The notes beneath the pieces were generated by a model. It saw nothing but the letters and a program-made list of their open reading frames with translations. It searched no databases and was not told the DNA's origin. Positions 1 through 6,228 of a stretch of 15,634 bases of DNA are shown piece by piece. Positions within the stretch are counted from its first letter, which is position 1; every line of letters begins with the position of its first letter. The translations under genes were made by a program, and so were the position numbers. The stretch is from CAG-390 sp003523225. GTDB taxonomy: Bacteria; Bacillota; Clostridia; Oscillospirales; CAG-272. The stretch is taken from positions 1 through 15,634 of the forward strand of contig CABPZE010000032.1 of NCBI GenBank assembly GCA_902461815.1, in the 5' to 3' direction.

Positions 1-105
1 CGGCTTATCCTGCGCACAGGCTGAGGTCATGCACAGAAGCAGCGCGAGCATAAGTAAAAAGGATACAAGCGAAATTACTTTCGCATTTGCGGGGTGGTTC
101 TTCAT
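1..105 (-). CDS. N-terminus of a secreted lipoprotein (partial, runs off the left edge)
   Basis: Only the first 35 codons are inside the window. They show a classical lipoprotein signal peptide: a basic N-terminus (MKNHPANAK), a hydrophobic core (ISLVSFLLMLALLLCM) and a lipobox-like TSAC, with Cys30 as the predicted lipidated residue, followed by AQDKP. The protein should be exported and anchored to the outer face of the membrane. An AAAGGA ribosome binding site lies just upstream of the ATG. The gene lies 110 nt downstream of the glycosidase gene in the same direction, with no convincing terminator between, so the two are probably co-transcribed. In such a setting a sugar ABC transporter solute-binding protein would be usual, but the mature domain is not visible, so this is context only. 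Confidence 0.75.
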   Translation of the reverse strand, partial: MKNHPANAKVISLVSFLLMLALLLCMTSACAQDKP

Positions 106-215
106 GACGGGTGTTCCTTTCGTTATTCTGAAATTTTTTTTAATGCAGAGCCAAAGAAGTATCGGCTCGCGGGGAAACGGTAATTAAAGGCTTCGGGGAA
201 TGCGGTGGCGGGGCG

Positions 216-1826
216 TCAGTCGCCGATCAGCCGTACGACCGATGCAGGCTCTGAATAATCGTCTGCCGACTGACCTGTAATTCCGACCTCTCCGAGCAGA
301 CTGCCCGGAATGCGCAAGACGTTAGTAGAGGGGAAGCTGACTCCGGATGTAACGTCGGCGGCTTCTGCTTCCAGCATACCGCCGAGGAATACGCGGCGGT
401 CGACTACGGGGGTGTCAAAAACAAGGTCGATCTGCCGGCACGGACCGAATATGCCGATGGTCTGATCGGCGTTCCCCGGATATGCGGTAACGGATGCAAG
501 CGGTACGGTATTGTTCATGACTCCGTCGACGGTCCGCGCCAGCATACCGACGGCGTATGCGGCGGACGTGGGGTGCTGAAATGCGGTCAGATACGGCAGA
601 TATCCGTCGGACACAGCCTTCGGCAGGCGCGTACCGCGCGCAATGGCAGCCGGAGCGGTCTGGGTCATTGTACTGCCGATAAGCTTTTGAGGATAATACG
701 GGTACGGTTCGCGCGAAAAAGTCCAGCTGTCGGTCAGCTTTTTATCCGAAATATTTACCTTGCAGCCGCCGAGCGGGACGGGCGGGCAGATGCGCTGCCA
801 GAGCAGGGCGCGCTCATACCAGTCGTAATCGTAAAAGTCGGCGCGCAAAAGGCTGGTCTGCATTATTCCGTTGACCATTCCGGCGGGGCGTGCGGACAGG
901 GCAGTTCCCGAAATGAACGGATGTGACATCATGCCCATTGTCATGCCGAGCGTTGCGGCAACGTACGGTTCTTCTCCGGTATTTACAAGGCAGCCGTCAC
1001 CGCACCCGGAGGTGTGAAGCGCCATGATCTCCGCCGCGCGCGCCAGCGTTGTAACGGTATTGAACGAGGGGGAGATGTCGTAAAGCCTGTATACATCCGA
1101 AATATCGGTAAGACGGTTTACAAAGTCGGAGCCGTCATTGTCAAGCGGGGTGAAAAAGGTGCCTTGAACCATGGTATGCTCCATCATGACGTCGGGCGCG
1201 TTTTCGCGGAACGCGCGGGTAAGGCCTGTGCGGTATGAAACGCAATGGTCAAAGGCGGCTTTGTTGTTACCGAGGCGGTTGTTGTTGTGGAAGCCCCAGT
1301 CCACTTTTACGTAACGTACTCCGGCATACTGACACCAGCGCGCCCGTTCTGCCCAGTATTCTGTAAACTCCTCAAGCGGCAGAAGCTCGTTTTTGCGTTC
1401 GCCGACCGCCTGCAAAGGTATCCACAGCCCAAGCCCGGCATATCCGAGCGACTTTACCTTGTCGGAGATGACGGCAAGCCTTTCCTTTGGCGTGTCCCCG
1501 TACGGAAAACGGCGGGGATTTGCCTCAAGTGAGCCGAATTCGCTGTAGCTGCGGTCATCATTCCGCTCAAGCGGAATATCCCATCCGTCGTCGAGCAGGA
1601 CGATAAGGTCGCCGCGAATGCGCTCCATATAGTTGCTCACTACACCGGGAGAGCCGAAAAGCCATTCGTCGCTTATGGTCTCGCGCAATGAGCGGTCGTA
1701 TAAACTGTGATATCCCCTTTCCTGGAGCTTGGAACGGATAATTGAATCCGAGACGGAGAGACGCTGTGTGCGCCATGAGCACCAGTAGCTGCCCGAGGGT
1801 CTGCCGGAGTCTGGAATGATCTGCAT
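216..1826 (-). CDS. Alpha-galactosidase-like glycoside hydrolase (clan GH-D, GH27/GH36-like)
   Basis: This 536-residue protein is predicted to hydrolyse alpha-linked sugars, most likely alpha-galactosides. The N-terminal two thirds look like a clan GH-D (beta/alpha)8 barrel. LLDDGWD (residues 77-83) matches the substrate-binding DD-W strand end. GLGLWIP (131-137) matches the next strand. YVKVDWG (172-178) carries the K-x-D motif, making Asp176 the candidate nucleophile. DVYRLYDIS (244-252), with Arg247 and Asp250, is a candidate acid/base region. The remainder is probably a C-terminal beta domain. No signal peptide is visible, so it should act in the cytoplasm on imported oligosaccharides. 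The start has a GAAAGGA site 8 nt upstream. It is transcribed divergently from the AraC-type regulator, which probably controls it. The spacing of the acid/base motif differs somewhat from GH27 as I recall it, so the exact family and sugar specificity are uncertain. Confidence 0.72.
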   Translation of the reverse strand: MQIIPDSGRPSGSYWCSWRTQRLSVSDSIIRSKLQERGYHSLYDRSLRETISDEWLFGSPGVVSNYMERIRGDLIVLLDDGWDIPLERNDDRSYSEFGSLEANPRRFPYGDTPKERLAVISDKVKSLGYAGLGLWIPLQAVGERKNELLPLEEFTEYWAERARWCQYAGVRYVKVDWGFHNNNRLGNNKAAFDHCVSYRTGLTRAFRENAPDVMMEHTMVQGTFFTPLDNDGSDFVNRLTDISDVYRLYDISPSFNTVTTLARAAEIMALHTSGCGDGCLVNTGEEPYVAATLGMTMGMMSHPFISGTALSARPAGMVNGIMQTSLLRADFYDYDWYERALLWQRICPPVPLGGCKVNISDKKLTDSWTFSREPYPYYPQKLIGSTMTQTAPAAIARGTRLPKAVSDGYLPYLTAFQHPTSAAYAVGMLARTVDGVMNNTVPLASVTAYPGNADQTIGIFGPCRQIDLVFDTPVVDRRVFLGGMLEAEAADVTSGVSFPSTNVLRIPGSLLGEVGITGQSADDYSEPASVVRLIGD

Positions 1827-1889
1827 GGTTTTTCCTTTCTTTTTTTGATGTGTATTCCTGATGCAAAGATATGAATTGCCGCTTACTGC

Positions 1890-1918
1890 TTGACGCAGGC
1901 GGGAAAGTATAGTAAAAT
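1890..1918 (+). promoter_or_regulatory. Vegetative-type promoter for the AraC-family regulator
   Basis: TTGACG (1890-1895) and TAAAAT (1913-1918) are separated by exactly 17 nt, a good sigma-A-type promoter. An AGGAGG ribosome binding site follows at 1934-1939, 6 nt before the ATG at 1946. The 119-bp divergent region (1827-1945) must also hold the glycosidase promoter and any regulator site. I saw no clear -35/-10 pair on the minus strand; a TATACT there overlaps this promoter but has only a poor -35. Confidence 0.6.
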
Positions 1919-1945
1919 GAAAGCAGACGCAAAAGGAGGATCATT

Positions 1946-2773
1946 ATGCAAGCATTTCAACGACGGATAATCAACAACCTGCCAAGACCGGACAATGCTC
2001 TTTCCGTGCTGTCGATAGGATACGAGCAGACGGTGCCGGGAAAACAGGTCGGACCCTGTGTGCGGAATAAATATATCCTGCTTTACGTTCTGTCCGGTCG
2101 CGGAAGCTTTTGCGGGCAGCCGCTTGACGGACGCTGCGGTATTCTGATATGCCCGAATCAAAAGCATGAATACCACAGCGACGAGAAGGATCCTATGCGG
2201 TACGCGTGGATATCCTTTGCCGGAGAAAAAGCAGAGGAGCAGCTTGCCGCCGCAAATATCACTGCCCGTAATCACGTTTTTGAGTACGGCTGGGCGGATA
2301 AAACAGAAAAATGGATCTCACAGATCGTAGCCGAACAGCCGCCGGCTACAGCCGCCGCAGAATATCTGCTTGGTTGGTTTCACATACTGCTTTCGTACCA
2401 TATGACGCAGAGCCGCCATGAGGGACTGCATACAAAGACAGGCAGTCAGCAGTATGTTTCAATGGCAGTTCAGTATATAAAGAATAATTTTTATCACCGC
2501 GAGCTTCGCGTGGCGGATATAGCAGCCTTTATCGGTATAGACAGGCATTATCTTTCCAACATATTTGCAAAAGAGATGGGTATTTCGCCGCAGCAGTATC
2601 TGGTGCGGACAAGGATCGACCATGCGCAGGCGCTGCTGCGCGATCTTTCTCTCAACGTCACCGAGGTGGCGGCGTCGGTGGGATATGCTGACAGCCTTTG
2701 GTTTTCAAAGATGTTTCACCAGTGCGTCGGAATGTCGCCGACCGAATACCGCAGATGCTTTACAAATGCCTGA
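1946..2773 (+). CDS. AraC-family transcriptional regulator with N-terminal cupin domain
   Basis: A 275-residue cytoplasmic DNA-binding protein. The N-terminal half (about 30-110) has the cupin-like sugar-sensing pattern of this family: a YILLYVLSGRGSF strand, then GILICPNQKHEYH and MRYAWISFAG. The C-terminal 100 residues form the double helix-turn-helix domain: VADIAAFIGIDRHYLSNIFA, then the linker and second helix-turn-helix ending in VTEVAASVGYADSLWFSKMF and GMSPTEYR, the AraC signature. The start is fixed by AGGAGG 6 nt upstream. It lies head to head with the alpha-galactosidase-like gene, the usual arrangement for a local sugar-responsive activator of that gene and the following lipoprotein/transport genes. 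The inducer cannot be read from sequence. A strong terminator follows at 2907-2939. Confidence 0.9.
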   Translation: MQAFQRRIINNLPRPDNALSVLSIGYEQTVPGKQVGPCVRNKYILLYVLSGRGSFCGQPLDGRCGILICPNQKHEYHSDEKDPMRYAWISFAGEKAEEQLAAANITARNHVFEYGWADKTEKWISQIVAEQPPATAAAEYLLGWFHILLSYHMTQSRHEGLHTKTGSQQYVSMAVQYIKNNFYHRELRVADIAAFIGIDRHYLSNIFAKEMGISPQQYLVRTRIDHAQALLRDLSLNVTEVAASVGYADSLWFSKMFHQCVGMSPTEYRRCFTNA

Positions 2774-2906
2774 AGCTTACTTTTTATTATATCTTCCCGC
2801 CATACGCCTGTAAAGAGAGGAATGGAACTGTAATATGGAGAAATGGCACTTTTGCGCCTTGATGGCAGCATTGGATGTGCAGAGGGAAGGACAGTGAAAA
2901 TGATTG

Positions 2907-2939
2907 CCCCGGCGGCTGCAAAAAGCGCAGACGCCGGGG
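2907..2939. terminator. Bidirectional intrinsic terminator between convergent genes
   Basis: A GC-rich stem pairs CCCCGGCG (2907-2914) with CGCCGGGG (2932-2939). A single G/A mismatch and an inner CTGC/GCAG helix close a short A-rich loop. The plus strand continues TTTATGGCTTTTATT, and the minus strand continues CAATCATTTT. It lies between the convergent AraC-type gene and the superoxide reductase gene, so it can end transcripts from both sides. The T-tracts are interrupted on both strands. The rest of 2774-2988 holds no convincing gene. Confidence 0.75.
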
Positions 2940-2988
2940 TTTATGGCTTTTATTCTCCGTAATACAGCATTCAGCGTATCGGTACGCC

Positions 2989-3606
2989 TCAGTGACTGCC
3001 CATTATTTCGTCGGAAATAATGGCTATTACCTTATCGTAGCAGCCTCCGCAGCCGGTGGAGCAGCGGGTGGTGTTCTTTACATCCTCAAAGACCTTGAGA
3101 AGATCATCCATATTGCTGTGCTTGTGTACCTGGTCGAGAATATCAAAATAGCTGACCTGATTGCACTTGCAGACGATAAAGTTTTTGTTTGCCTTGGTAT
3201 CGACAGGCTCCAGCTCGCATACCTTTTCCGGCTCTCCCTTCCAGAGCTTATGAAGATTGCAAAAGGCGTATGCGGCTACGACCTCATCGTCCTCGCAGAG
3301 GGCAAAGTACGCCTGCGGCTTGTCGCCCGGCTTCAGCAATTTTCTTTGATTTCCCTGCTTTGTCTCGAGAGACACCCATTCAATGTAATGCTCGGGGAGC
3401 ATGGGATGCTCGACCTCGCCGACGGTTACGGTCACCTTGTTGTTTTCAACGCTGATAACGGGAATATGCTTTTCCGACGCTGCCTCGGTCGTTCCGGGAA
3501 GCAGCTCCTTCATTTTCTGACCGCAACACATTACCGGCGCGCGGCTGTCCTTTACAAGCGCCATTATCTTTCCGCAATGCTCACAAACGTAAAATTTCTG
3601 TTCCAT
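2989..3606 (-). CDS. Desulfoferrodoxin-type superoxide reductase with C-terminal BFD-like [2Fe-2S] domain
   Basis: This enzyme reduces superoxide to hydrogen peroxide in the cytoplasm of anaerobes without releasing oxygen. Three parts are visible. Residues 1-37 are a desulforedoxin-like rubredoxin-type iron site with Cys8, Cys11, Cys27 and Cys28. Residues 40-125 are the catalytic core, with Glu45-Lys46-His47, His67, His73, Cys116 and His119 matching the Fe(His)4Cys centre and the Glu-Lys pair of known enzymes. Residues 143-205 are an extra domain with C146-x-C148 and C182, C186, C189, resembling bacterioferritin-associated ferredoxin (BFD) [2Fe-2S] domains. Ordinary desulfoferrodoxins are about 125 residues, so this 205-residue protein carries an added electron-transfer or iron-sensing module. 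The start has an AAAGGAG site. The gene has its own promoter and does not depend on sigK upstream. Confidence 0.92.
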   Translation of the reverse strand: MEQKFYVCEHCGKIMALVKDSRAPVMCCGQKMKELLPGTTEAASEKHIPVISVENNKVTVTVGEVEHPMLPEHYIEWVSLETKQGNQRKLLKPGDKPQAYFALCEDDEVVAAYAFCNLHKLWKGEPEKVCELEPVDTKANKNFIVCKCNQVSYFDILDQVHKHSNMDDLLKVFEDVKNTTRCSTGCGGCYDKVIAIISDEIMGSH

Positions 3607-3657
3607 ACCTGTGATCTCCTTTGTTTTTCCGATTTCTGGGGGCTATCCTTCAGAGTG

Positions 3658-3689
3658 CCGGCATACATGCTTTGTATGTTATATGCCGG
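3658..3689. repeat. CCGGCATA/TATGCCGG hairpin in the superoxide reductase leader
   Basis: CCGGCATA (3658-3665) is the inverse of TATGCCGG (3682-3689), with an inner ACAT/ATGT helix when read on the minus strand. It lies just downstream of the predicted transcription start of the superoxide reductase gene, so it would form a hairpin near the 5' end of that mRNA. On the plus strand it is followed by TGATTTTTTATT and would look like a terminator, although no plus-strand gene needs one. The same 8-nt arms recur in front of sigK (4504-4555). Confidence 0.6.
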
Positions 3690-3707
3690 TGATTTTTTAT
3701 TGTTCTT

Positions 3708-3736
3708 ATTATACTATAAAATCGCAAAAGAGTCAA
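3708..3736 (-). promoter_or_regulatory. Strong vegetative-type promoter of the superoxide reductase gene
   Basis: Read on the minus strand, TTGACT (3731-3736) and TATAAT (3708-3713) are separated by exactly 17 nt, a near-consensus sigma-A-type promoter. Transcription would start near 3700, about 95 nt before the start codon at 3606. The leader contains the 3658-3689 hairpin. The surrounding AT-rich stretch has partial likeness to a PerR box but no good full match. Confidence 0.78.
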
Positions 3737-3807
3737 TTATAATAAGGATATATGCCGCACTTTTTTGTCGTCTGCCAGCTCTTTGCCCGCAGGACTTCGG
3801 CAGGCTT

Positions 3808-4491
3808 TTATCTTCCGAACGCGGAGCGCAGCTTTTCAAGCGCGGATTTTTCAATGCGGCTGACGTATGAGCGGGAAATGCCGAGCAGTGCCGCGACCTC
3901 GCGCTGGGTCAGCGTGTCCCTGCCGTCAAGACCGTATCTGAGCTTGACTATCTGGCGTTCGCGCTCTCCGAGCACCGTATCGACATACGTGCGGACTTTC
4001 GCGCCGTCGAGCCGCAGGTCAAGATCATCCGCAAGATTTTCCTCGCAGCTTATCACATCAATGTAGGTCAGCGGATTCCCGTCGCGGTCAACGTCAATGG
4101 CGTCGTTTATCGAGACCTCCGCCTGCAGCTTCCTCTGCTGGCGGAAATACATGAGTATTTCATTCTGAATACATTTAGCCGCATAGGTGGCAAAGCGGGC
4201 GCCGTTTTCAATGTCGAAGCTGTCTACCGCCTTGATAAGTCCCAGCGAGCCGACAGAAACCAGATCCTCCTGCATCCGGCTTGAGGAATAGTACTTCCGC
4301 ACGATGTGAGATACCAGCCTGAGATTGTGTACTATCAGCTTCTCGCGCGCGTCCGCATCCCCCGCCGCCGCAAGGCGGAAGCATTTTCTTTCCTCGTCGG
4401 CGGAAAGCGGCGGAGGGAAACCGCGCGGCGTTCCGATTCCGAGCATAAGATGCAGAAAACGTGAGAAAATATTCATAAGATATGTAAGCAT
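3808..4491 (-). CDS. sigK: RNA polymerase sporulation sigma factor, SigK type
   Basis: A 227-residue sigma factor that, in spore formers, directs late mother-cell transcription (coat, cortex, spore release). FPPPLSADEE (25-34) is the entry signature of the SigE/SigK group. Region 2 spans about 48-118: HNLRLVSHIVRKYY, EDLVSVGSLGLIKAVDSFD, then FATYAAKCIQNEILMYFR. Region 4 spans about 170-222, ending in LTQREVAALLGISRSYVSRIEK. HNLRLVSHIV and SRSYVSRIEK favour SigK over SigE. The hydrophobic first 20 residues look like a pro-sequence removed on activation, as in Bacillus. The ATG is set by GGGGAGG (4499-4505), 7 nt upstream. The gene is continuous, with no skin-type insertion. It is divergent from the polysaccharide operon. 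A SigE assignment is less likely but possible. Confidence 0.88.
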   Translation of the reverse strand: MLTYLMNIFSRFLHLMLGIGTPRGFPPPLSADEERKCFRLAAAGDADAREKLIVHNLRLVSHIVRKYYSSSRMQEDLVSVGSLGLIKAVDSFDIENGARFATYAAKCIQNEILMYFRQQRKLQAEVSINDAIDVDRDGNPLTYIDVISCEENLADDLDLRLDGAKVRTYVDTVLGERERQIVKLRYGLDGRDTLTQREVAALLGISRSYVSRIEKSALEKLRSAFGR

Positions 4492-4503
4492 TGAATGACC
4501 TCC

Positions 4504-4555
4504 CCGGCATATTTCCGGCGGATTTATTATATCCTGCCGGAATATTCTATGCCGG
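4504..4555. repeat. Inverted repeat overlapping the sigK promoter and ribosome binding site
   Basis: CCGGCATA (4504-4511) and TATGCCGG (4548-4555) are perfect inverted arms. Inside them TCCGGC (4514-4519) and GCCGGA (4536-4541) pair as a second helix. One edge overlaps the sigK ribosome binding site (4499-4505); the other overlaps the sigma-E-like -10 (4543-4551). It could be a protein-binding site or an mRNA hairpin. The outer arms are the same as those in the superoxide reductase leader. Confidence 0.55.
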
Positions 4556-4571
4556 AGAGCTTGGACGTTAT
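4543..4571 (-). promoter_or_regulatory. Sigma-E-like promoter of sigK
   Basis: Read on the minus strand, CATAGAATA (4543-4551) is preceded by ATA (4569-4571) with a 17-nt spacer. This fits the Bacillus sigma-E pattern ATA-N16-18-CATACANT with one mismatch in the -10. The -10 also fits the sigma-K form CATANNNTA. In Bacillus, sigK is switched on by sigma-E in the mother cell, so a site here makes sense. A TATAAT at 4526-4531 has no acceptable -35 for the vegetative factor. The call is by eye against remembered consensus. Confidence 0.5.
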
Positions 4572-4650
4572 TCCCGCGCGGGCAGCTGGAAAACAGCGGC
4601 GGATCGAGGCGTGAGGGGCGTCCGGTTTTTCAACTTTTTTATAAAAAGCG

Positions 4651-4679
4651 TTGCCTTGAAGGGGTTTTTATGATAAAAT
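4651..4679 (+). promoter_or_regulatory. Promoter of the polysaccharide operon
   Basis: TTGCCT (4651-4656) and TAAAAT (4674-4679) are separated by 17 nt, a plausible vegetative promoter. Transcription would start near 4686, about 20-45 nt before the possible start codons of the first gene. No further convincing promoter was seen between the genes up to 12286. Confidence 0.6.
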
Positions 4680-4706
4680 ATTTTCGCATAACGCCAACAG
4701 CCTGAT

Positions 4707-6134
4707 GTGGGCTTGATCACTGTCATGTCTATGGGTAAAGCTTTGTCGGACGTCCGGCGTTTTCTGCTGAGCAGGCGGTTTTTCCTGATACTTATTCTTT
4801 TGGGATCTGCCGTGTTTGTCCTGGGCTCGGTGATGCTGGGCATTCCGCCCTCCGACATTTATGACGGACCCCGCGTAGCGTCCGTGCAGGTCGCAGGCGT
4901 GGTGTTTTTTGTGCTGCTCATATGTGTCATCCTTGTCGTCAGCGACGACATTACCGCCGTTTTCTGTCCTTTTCTCATTCTTTGCGTTTTTGCCTGCGAC
5001 TGCTACAATTCCTTTGATGTATTCATCGGATACTGGTGGCTTGCCATTCCCGCCGCGCTCTCGCTTGCCTTTCACTTTATCCGTTATCGGATGCCGCCTC
5101 GCGCCGGCAGCAGTATATGGGGCATTGCCGCCGTGGGTGCGGCGGTTCTGCTTGGGGGACTTGGCAGCATCACGGCGGAGGAATATTTTGCCCCGGTGAC
5201 GCTTTACTACACCCTCTCGCTGAGCTTTGGAATGATCGTGGCGTATCTTGCCCTGCGCTCCCAGCTTGAGCGGCAGGTGGAGTACGACAGATTTGCCAAA
5301 TTTGCCGAGATCATGTACGCCATGGGGATGTTCGTCTGTCTTGAGGTGCTTTGGAACTGCCTTATCAGGTTTGACGTTATCCTGTCATCCGGACGGGTTC
5401 CGGAAATTCAGCAGCACAGCAATTTTTCAACCTTTCTGCTTTTTGCGTTGCCCTATCCCCTTTATTTTGCCCGCCAAAGACGGTTGCACCTTGTCGCCGA
5501 GGTGCTGATGCTTTTCTGCCTTTTTATTTCAGGCTCACGCGGCGGGCTTGTAAGCGCCGTCGTTATGCTGCCATTTTTGCTTGTCTACCTTGTGCTTACA
5601 TCGGGGACTCCGGCGCGGAAAAAGAGCAATCTTATCATTGCCGCGGTCACGGCGGCGGTGGGAATTGCCGCGGTTTGTGCGGTCATACGGTTTTTTGACC
5701 TTGGAAACGGCGGCTTTATTACCTGCGATGAGCCGAGATACCGGCTGATAAGACGCGCCCTTCAGGCATTCAGGGATAACCCACTTTTCGGTGCGGGGCT
5801 GGGAAGCACCGCGAACACCGATATCTATTCCCCCAAAAAGGGAGCGTTTTACTGGTATCATTCGATGCCGCTCCAGCTTATCGGCAGTCTTGGCATTTTT
5901 GGCACGGCGGCGTACTTTTTTCAGGCGCTTTTGCGGATGCTTACGGTGACGCGCAGACTTGACTGCTCCACCGCCGCGCTGGGACTTGGCTATCTTGCGG
6001 TGCTTATCATGTCCTGCTTCAACCCCGGCGAGTTCGTTCCGGTGCCGTATGAGCTTATGGTGGTTGCTATGTTTGCAATGGCGGAGGTATGCTCCGGTAC
6101 CGACGGAGGTTTGCCCCGCAGGCGGCATACTTGA
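4707..6134 (+). CDS. O-antigen ligase/polymerase-like multi-pass membrane protein (first copy)
   Basis: Up to 475 residues with roughly a dozen hydrophobic segments. The O-antigen ligase family (Wzy/WaaL type, Pfam PF04932) is recognised from LFISGSRGGLVSAVVMLPFLLVYLVL (starting near 272), the large extracytoplasmic stretch with ALQAFRDNPLFGAGLGS (about 350-366), and the following membrane segment SLGIFGTAAYFFQALLRML. Such proteins join polysaccharide repeat units or transfer finished glycans at the outer face of the membrane. It opens the polysaccharide operon. The start is uncertain: GTG at 4707 gives the longest form, but ATG at 4725 or 4731 is equally possible, and none has a good ribosome binding site. 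A second member of the family is encoded at 9230-10657, so one may polymerise and the other ligate. Confidence 0.82.
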   Translation: MGLITVMSMGKALSDVRRFLLSRRFFLILILLGSAVFVLGSVMLGIPPSDIYDGPRVASVQVAGVVFFVLLICVILVVSDDITAVFCPFLILCVFACDCYNSFDVFIGYWWLAIPAALSLAFHFIRYRMPPRAGSSIWGIAAVGAAVLLGGLGSITAEEYFAPVTLYYTLSLSFGMIVAYLALRSQLERQVEYDRFAKFAEIMYAMGMFVCLEVLWNCLIRFDVILSSGRVPEIQQHSNFSTFLLFALPYPLYFARQRRLHLVAEVLMLFCLFISGSRGGLVSAVVMLPFLLVYLVLTSGTPARKKSNLIIAAVTAAVGIAAVCAVIRFFDLGNGGFITCDEPRYRLIRRALQAFRDNPLFGAGLGSTANTDIYSPKKGAFYWYHSMPLQLIGSLGIFGTAAYFFQALLRMLTVTRRLDCSTAALGLGYLAVLIMSCFNPGEFVPVPYELMVVAMFAMAEVCSGTDGGLPRRRHT

Positions 6135-6228
6135 CCCCTCCCGCAAGCGGAATTACCTTCGTTTCGTATATATTTTCTCCGAACGGTATAAACTAAGAAA
6201 GAAAATCTTTCGCATGTTCAGGGAAAAT

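Noticed and set aside
2835..2897. Possible 20-residue peptide frame between the AraC-type gene and the terminator
   Set aside because: The nearest GAGG is 14 nt from the ATG and no family or conservation can be seen; it most likely is untranslated trailer.
3708..3750. PerR-type operator at the superoxide reductase promoter
   Set aside because: The AT-rich sequence matches the remembered 15-bp PerR box at only about two thirds of positions, too few to call.
5959..6228. Upstream extension of the aminotransferase frame
   Set aside because: It lies inside the preceding membrane protein gene and does not resemble the family; the homologous part begins at 6229.
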